Shown here: piece after piece, positions 59,011 through 64,000 of the stretch | Position numbering within the stretch: the stretch's first letter is position 1 | How the letters are laid out: each line of letters opens with the position of its first letter | Source: Solea solea | Taxonomy: Eukaryota > Chordata > Actinopteri > Pleuronectiformes > Soleidae | DNA: 64,000 nt | Direction of reading: 5' to 3' | NCBI RefSeq assembly: GCF_958295425.1 | Contig: NC_081154.1 | Span: forward strand, 10,347,766-10,411,765 | Program-made: the position numbers and the translations under genes | The notes under the pieces: generated by a model | The model's input: the letters and a program-made list of their open reading frames with translations, nothing else | Told to the model about the DNA's origin: nothing | Databases searched by the model: none

Positions 59011-59396
59011 ATTATTAAAGCTCTTAACGGTTTGGCTTCATCTTCTTCACGCTCCATCCCGAGCTCTGAGCTCTAATAACAAGCTGCTTTTTAGATGAGC
59101 CAAAATCCAGCGACCTTTTCTGTAGCTGCCCCTCAACTTTGGAACCTTGTTACCTATGGAGATCAGATCTGCCCTCACCATTAAACATTTTAAATCACTT
59201 TTAAAGACTCGCCTATTCTCCTTGGCCTTCACTTCAGGATAAACCCAGACACTTCTATTTAGTTATTACCATTTTACTATGTTATTATGTCACTATTATA
59301 CTGTTTTACTTCTATTGCTATTGATTTTATGTTATATACCGTACATAAAGGTTGCTTTTTAATAGTGCTCTTGAAATAAAGTTGACTTGACTTGAC
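59011..59396 (+). mobile_element. L2-type LINE 3' end, broken
   Basis: Carries the C-terminal end of a LINE reverse-transcriptase ORF followed by its 3' UTR. AAPQLWN is read at 59125-59145. After a +1 frameshift the frame at 59153-59242 gives MEIRSALTIKHFKSLLK, then TRLFSLAF and a stop, the usual LINE ending. The 3' end is AAATAAAGTTGACTTGACTT, with the short tandem repeats typical of L2/CR1-type elements. Heavily 5'-truncated and frameshifted, so it is dead. Confidence 0.8.
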
Positions 59397-60639
59397 AAAT
59401 TAAATTAATCCCCTGGCTATTTGGAGAATTGATGAACTGTTCTTGTGTTTATAGTAATAATAATAACAATTAAAACAAGTATATATCTTTGCGCCGATGA
59501 CATCGTTGCAATTGAACTAGTTTGGTTTGTGGGAAAAATATGCGACATATTGTGGACAACCAATTGATTAATCATGAAAATATTCAAATGGGTGATAATA
59601 TATTTAATAATCATTAGTTGCAGCTTTACAAACAGACGGACCCACGGATCGATATCTAATCAATCTCCGCGTTCCCAAGACAAGAAAATAAACTTTGAAT
59701 TGACTCGTGATAAAAGCCATCTCTTTTCCTTCCTCTCTTCAGTGGGTCGTCTGGCAGAGTGAAGATAAGTAAAGGCAGCGTCATAGTGAACATGAAGTGG
59801 GTAGATACTGATAATCAGTTAAAAAAGAAAGAAGACGAAGCTCAAAGTCAGCGCAGCACAGCACAGCGTGAGCCTGTGAGGTACATCATCATATATCCAT
59901 TACGTGCCATCAACAACAATATGCTATACGACACAACTTTGGTTGTATCCTAAATTTCACATTTTCCCAAACATCCAACTTGGCCCAAGATGTTTCAGTG
60001 ATTGATTTCTTCTCTTTCTTTTCTTTTCCCCACAGAGAACAGCCCCTGTCAAGCTGTTGTTTCTGTTCGCCGGAGGGAAAAAAAAGAAACGGGAAAAATC
60101 AAAATTCTTGTCATGTTTGGACCAAAACCGCAGGGTAAAACATTGAAATTGGAGAATTCTGCCAAACTACATGTACCACTATACGCTTAAAATAAAAATA
60201 AAATATAGTTACTTGTCCGGCTCCACTTCAAGTTGGAAACTCTTCAGCCCTTATAGGCCCTCTCCATTCCAGGAGAAGTCAGATCGATACAGTCTCTGGT
60301 CTGAGTTTCTTTTTCCCTTTGTTTGAAGGCTTTACGGACAAAGAACAGAGTTCCTTAAGTGGATTCACTTTGAGAAGGTCACTTTCACCTGAGCATTTTA
60401 CCTTAGGTCTCTCGGGAGTGTAGAGGACCTACACTTTCACAGAACAGTTCAAAGGAACTGTAGGTAGACATTTAAATTGTGGTTTCTTCACCACACGTCC
60501 GGTAAAATCATCATTTCACATTCACGTATGTCATCTACTGCATTGAAATTGATATTCATGTATTCATGTTTAGTCTACATTTCTGCAAAATACATACTCA
60601 AAATCTCCATCCTCCCCATGCTGAGTCTATCAGGGAGTT
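59397..60639. other. Non-coding stretch, weak splice-like signals
   Basis: Pyrimidine tracts ending in AG at about 59742 and 60035 precede short open frames, but neither peptide is recognisable and donors are poor. TAATAATAATAA tract near 59455. No gene called. Confidence 0.45.
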
Positions 60640-60657
60640 GACTCGACTCGACTCGAC
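60640..60657. repeat. (GACTC)3 pentanucleotide repeat
   Basis: Three GACTC units plus a partial one. Confidence 0.9.
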
Positions 60658-60738
60658 CTTGCAACTCCGGAAGAACAATGAGCGAACGCTTTGCTGTACG
60701 CGGAACAGTCTGGAGGCGTATGGCTTTCTTTATATGCG

Positions 60739-60759
60739 TGTGTGTGTGTGTGTGTGTGT
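60739..60759. repeat. (GT)10 microsatellite
   Basis: Perfect GT repeat. Confidence 0.95.
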
Positions 60760-60811
60760 CTGTGAGAGAGTGGGAAAAAAATTGCTTCAATAGCACTCGC
60801 CGATGTGTTTC

Positions 60812-60868
60812 TACATTACATTTAGTCATTTGGCGGACGCTTTTATCCAAAGCAACTTACAAGTGACA
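60812..60868 (+). repeat. Teleost dispersed repeat fragment
   Basis: ACATTTAGTCATTTGGCGGA followed by CGCTTTTATCCAAAGCAACT is a very common dispersed fish sequence, recognised from memory. Its class is not certain to me. Only about 55 bp is present. Confidence 0.6.
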
Positions 60869-61630
60869 TGCGCTGCCGGCACAGCCTTCAGGAGCAACCG
60901 GCTGCCTATGAAGAAAACGAACACGCCCTGCACACACACACACACGTGCATGTGAATCGACTGTTTTAGACAGCTTTCTGTGTTTTTATTCTGCATTCAA
61001 ATTTGCAATCTAACCTGTGATTTGTGCTGTGAGTGATGTTGATAATAAACCCCGGGCGCTGTATTTGCTTTGCCTGCTTTTTTTTGCTCGTTTGGCTGTT
61101 ATTTCTATCGGTCCGCCGGCTTGATTATGTGCGGACATAACTGCAGGTGTATTGGCTGCGTTTCCACACCAGTTCTACTTTTCTCCCCTAATGCTTTTTT
61201 GCTCTATATTTATGAAGGGCTCTAAATATGGCAATAAAAAACATATAGGCTGGAAAACGGTTATGGATCCCCAGCGGTCGACTTCCTATGTTTTGGTTTA
61301 CGGGCAGAAACACAAATGATGTGTGAGGTGGAGGCAATTAGAGACGGATGGAGGTCTGCACACGTCTGCTGGAGAGATGAGGAGAAAAACAGGGATTTAT
61401 TTATTTTTTTTTTTTTCCCTGACACAGCTTCGCCAGCACATACGAATGCACAGACACACGCACCAGACACAGACGCTGTTAAGGCCATTAGTGATTCAGA
61501 CGAGCCCAAGGGAAGTGACATGAGTCAACCAACAGTTGGGTTTCTGTTAGTCCAGTGAGTCAAGCCTCTTGTGCTTTAATGCCTTTGACACAGCAGATAT
61601 ATCTCCAATGTGTTGTGCTGTATACACTGT
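60869..61630. other. Non-coding stretch, possible conserved DNA
   Basis: 60960-61260 is repeat-free, balanced sequence that could be conserved. CA tract near 60932 and T13 near 61405. Overlapping frames at 61261-61558 are unrecognised. Confidence 0.45.
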
Positions 61631-61643
61631 GGGGGGGGGGGGG
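61631..61643 (+). repeat. G13 homopolymer
   Basis: Uninterrupted G run. Confidence 0.9.
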
Positions 61644-62254
61644 AAAATATGCTTGTATGGAAAAGGAGATAAAAATAAATCAATTTGACAGGACACTGTT
61701 ATTTCTTCCTCTGATTTTGTGACAAAGTCTCCTGTTAAACTCACTGGCAATAAACAGCTGCATCATTAAACCCGCTAACTGCTAACTGGTTCCAGTGTTT
61801 TCGACTTGGTATACACTGGATTTAAGTCACATTATTTATATTCCAGAAAGACGTCTGTCAAGTCGTGCTACGGGAAGAAAGCACCCACGCAAGGTGCTGT
61901 CATGGGCAATAATATGAGTCTACTATATCATAATTAGGTTCAGTAGGTTAAACAATTTCTAAAAGCGCGGGAACCGATGAAATCCTTGACACCACAATGC
62001 GCACTCCTCTCGGCAGACGAAGCAGACAAAGGCCTCATTTAGTAAATGAGATGGCAGACTCCAGCTATTGTCAACGCAGTCTCTCTCCCCACGATCCATT
62101 TACTGAAACGCAGCACAAATGTCAAGTAATGAAGATAAATCTAAAGACAAAAGGAAAAACCTTCGGCTAAAGTAATATCCCAATAAGGATATCACATAGG
62201 CTATTTCTCTATGCAGATGAAAAACACAGTGTACCCGCAGTAGATGAGACGCCG
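61644..62254. other. Non-coding stretch
   Basis: Unique sequence with a CTCATTTAGTAAATGAG odd palindrome at 62034-62050. Nothing else recognised. Confidence 0.5.
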
Positions 62255-62285
62255 CGCCAATTGTTTTAGAATTCCGGAATTGGCG
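62255..62285. other. Nested palindrome
   Basis: CGCCAATT (62255-62262) pairs with AATTGGCG (62278-62285), and the right half overlaps a second perfect palindrome AATTCCGGAATT (62270-62281). It could be a paired binding site or an extrusion-prone hairpin. Confidence 0.6.
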
Positions 62286-63329
62286 AGTCAAACAGCGCTC
62301 AACGGAGTGTTAAAGGCCTGCATGCTGGGGACGGACGCACACACACACACACAGTGATCTGCAAGGAATATACATGCCTCGATAATGACACGGGCAATCA
62401 ATCATGCATGAATTTTATTATTACCCACATGCGACAGCCTCACACAGCCCATAAAGTTGCTTCTCAAATGAGCTCCCACTGGTATCCGCCTGATTCAAGG
62501 ACACGTTAGCACAGCAGTGGGTGGGCAAACATGCACGAGTACACACAGCCACATGCGGCGACTGGCACGGGAGGCGTCTTTTTGGCAACGCGCGGACACA
62601 GAGCAGAGCTGCAACACATTCTTCTGTGTGCCGGAGTGCCCCCAGTCCCTCGCTAGTCACTTCCCTCCCACTGCAACTGACAAACCAATAGCCCCAACAT
62701 TGGGGGGATCCAAAGCCATCAGTGTGGCAGATCGAATACAAGTGTTGCTACTCTGAAATTCGACCTATTCACCATGTCGAGATGTAAAAGCCAAAGCAAT
62801 AGGAACCCCATCAGACCAGCTTCTGGCATTAGATCAATGAAGCCAACACAGAGGAGAGACATAGATATAGATATCACAGATGTGGGACAATCTACGGCAG
62901 CTGCATGCCCGTGCCCATGTGAACGACCTCGGCGCTCCGTGTGGGCAAAGTTTGCAAACAAGACTCTTGAGGATTGATCCTAATACACTAATGATACTGC
63001 AGCTGTCACAGAGCGATCACTCCTCATTCACCCGTTTCTCTTTTTCCTCTGCTGCATGCAGACCCATCTCCAGGCCTTTGATCTCTCCTCAGACCTTCCT
63101 ATGTTTTTCCACCAGGCTCATTTATTTGTTCTTCCATTGTGTCTCTTCCTCCCTTTTGTCACACATAACAGGTGACCTCAGGCGTTTGTTCCTTTTCTCT
63201 CTCATTAAGCAAAGACCTCAGACTTTCACTCTGTTCTTTTTATTTTATTCTTGTAAAACACATATGACGTTATGGTTCCACAAAATGTAACAAGCGATGT
63301 GATGTCACCAGGCAACGTGCTTGCATGTA
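62286..63329. other. Non-coding stretch, nothing recognised
   Basis: A short CA tract near 62338-62352. The 106- and 136-codon frames (62421-62741 minus; 62880-63290 plus) match nothing I know. CT-rich near 63020-63160. Confidence 0.5.
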
Positions 63330-63341
63330 ATGGACATTGGA

Positions 63342-63814
63342 CAGAGCTGCAACTAGCGATTATTTTTTTATAATCAATGAATCTAGATTCAAGAGGTTTA
63401 TTGTCATATGTTCAGTTAAGACAGACGTCACACTGCACAATGAAATTCTTACTTTGCACATCTCCCTGGTCACAAAAAAAAGAGAGAAAAAATTAAATAA
63501 AAAATATATATATAACTTAACAGCTTCATAAAATGTCATCAAACGTTAAAAAATGTCGATCGGTGTTTGTCAAACCTGGACATGATGATGTTCTCAAATG
63601 TCTCGTTCTGTCCACAAACCAAAACGATTGAGTTTTAATGATTTCTTTGTTATACGGAGCAAAAAACTAAGACAATATTCACATTCAATAAGCTGAAACA
63701 ATCAGAAATATTGTTTTAATCATGAAAAGAAGCATCAAACCGATTAATCGATGATCATAATAGTTGAAGATTGATTCAGTAATCGATTAATAGAGTTTCA
63801 CTGTTTCAACTCTA
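63342..63814 (+). mobile_element. hAT element interrupted by a nested repeat
   Basis: Same family as 12107-12441: starts CAGAGCTGCAACTAGCGATT, contains AAAAAATGTCGATCGGTGTT and GTCCACAAACCAAAACGATT, and ends GTTTCAACTCTA. ATGGACAT occurs at 63330-63337 and 63815-63822 as an 8-bp duplication, but four extra bases (TGGA) separate the left copy from the terminus. Internal positions 63384-63525 are foreign DNA. Confidence 0.85.
63384..63525 (+). mobile_element. Nested short repeat with A-rich tail
   Basis: AAGAGGTTTATTGTCATATG, then CACAATGAAATTCTTACTTT and an A-rich tail (63474-63500) followed by a TA tract. This resembles a retroelement 3' end. About 30 bp of the host hAT sequence are missing at the site. 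Confidence 0.55.
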
Positions 63815-63822
63815 ATGGACAT

Positions 63823-64000
63823 TTGTTAATATTAAAGTTATGAACCACAGTATTCTTTAAAGTTGCACTCCGTTGCTCTGCTACAGAGCAGTGAAAGGAT
63901 TTAGTGAGGATTTATCTGGTATCAAGGCACCCGCATGTCAAACCACGGATTAAATAGGAAAGTGTGATTTCATTAGTGCCTTTTATTTAAATGCAGCTCC
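63823..64000. other. Non-coding stretch, nothing recognised
   Basis: Unique sequence up to the window edge. Confidence 0.55.

Noticed and set aside
60036..60134. Possible exon after a strong pyrimidine tract and CACAG
   Set aside because: The donor (GG|GTAAAA) is mediocre, the peptide is lysine-rich from A runs, and no partner exon is visible.

Overview
The window looks like non-coding nuclear DNA from a bony fish, most likely a spiny-rayed (percomorph) teleost. The evidence is its AT-rich, vertebrate-like composition, dense CA/GT, AT and ATT microsatellites, long G and T homopolymers, and repeat families typical of teleost genomes: several short hAT-type elements, a V-SINE, an L2-type LINE tail and foldback MITEs. 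The species assignment is inference from repeat content. I found no bacterial, plasmid or viral signature and no CRISPR array.

I found no convincing protein-coding gene, tRNA, rRNA or microRNA. The open frames are short (longest 178 codons), overlap freely on both strands, often run through microsatellites, and match no family I recognise. The window is best read as part of a gene desert or a very large intron. One spliced-exon-like segment (46505-46628, minus) and one GC-rich open frame (48166-48387, plus) are the only places I would test for coding.

Layout. 0-12 kb: unique sequence with a collapsed foldback element (424-483), a half copy of the same family (4328-4484), a homeodomain-site cluster (about 2250-2420), a G-quadruplex motif (6549-6575) and several CA/GT tracts. 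12-26 kb: two copies of one hAT family (12107-12441 with a perfect 8-bp target duplication; 21491-21794 truncated), three clustered copies of an unnamed dispersed repeat ending at TTAA (18.1, 20.1 and 24.9 kb), and a strong CTCF-like site at 23911. 26-39 kb: a foldback MITE with both arms (26268-26651), a second CTCF-like site inside a repeat (31521), a V-SINE (34318-34622), a candidate conserved regulatory element with a homeodomain-type inverted repeat (34922-35100), and a hAT element with a related fragment (37057-37298; 38243-38349). 39-48 kb: hAT elements at 39072-39529, 41113-41742 (tentative) and 45782-46102, a Tc1-like end at 44.9 kb, and another foldback MITE (47548-47818). 48-64 kb: a SINE/LINE tail, polypyrimidine and GT tracts, a second homeodomain-site cluster (57790-57920), an L2-type LINE 3' end (59011-59396), nested palindromes (62255-62285) and a hAT copy with another repeat nested in it (63342-63814).

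No genes act together here. Any function is probably cis-regulatory: AT-rich homeodomain-type clusters, POU octamers carried by the foldback MITEs, and two same-orientation CTCF-like sites. These are motif-level inferences, to be tested by cross-species alignment and chromatin data.
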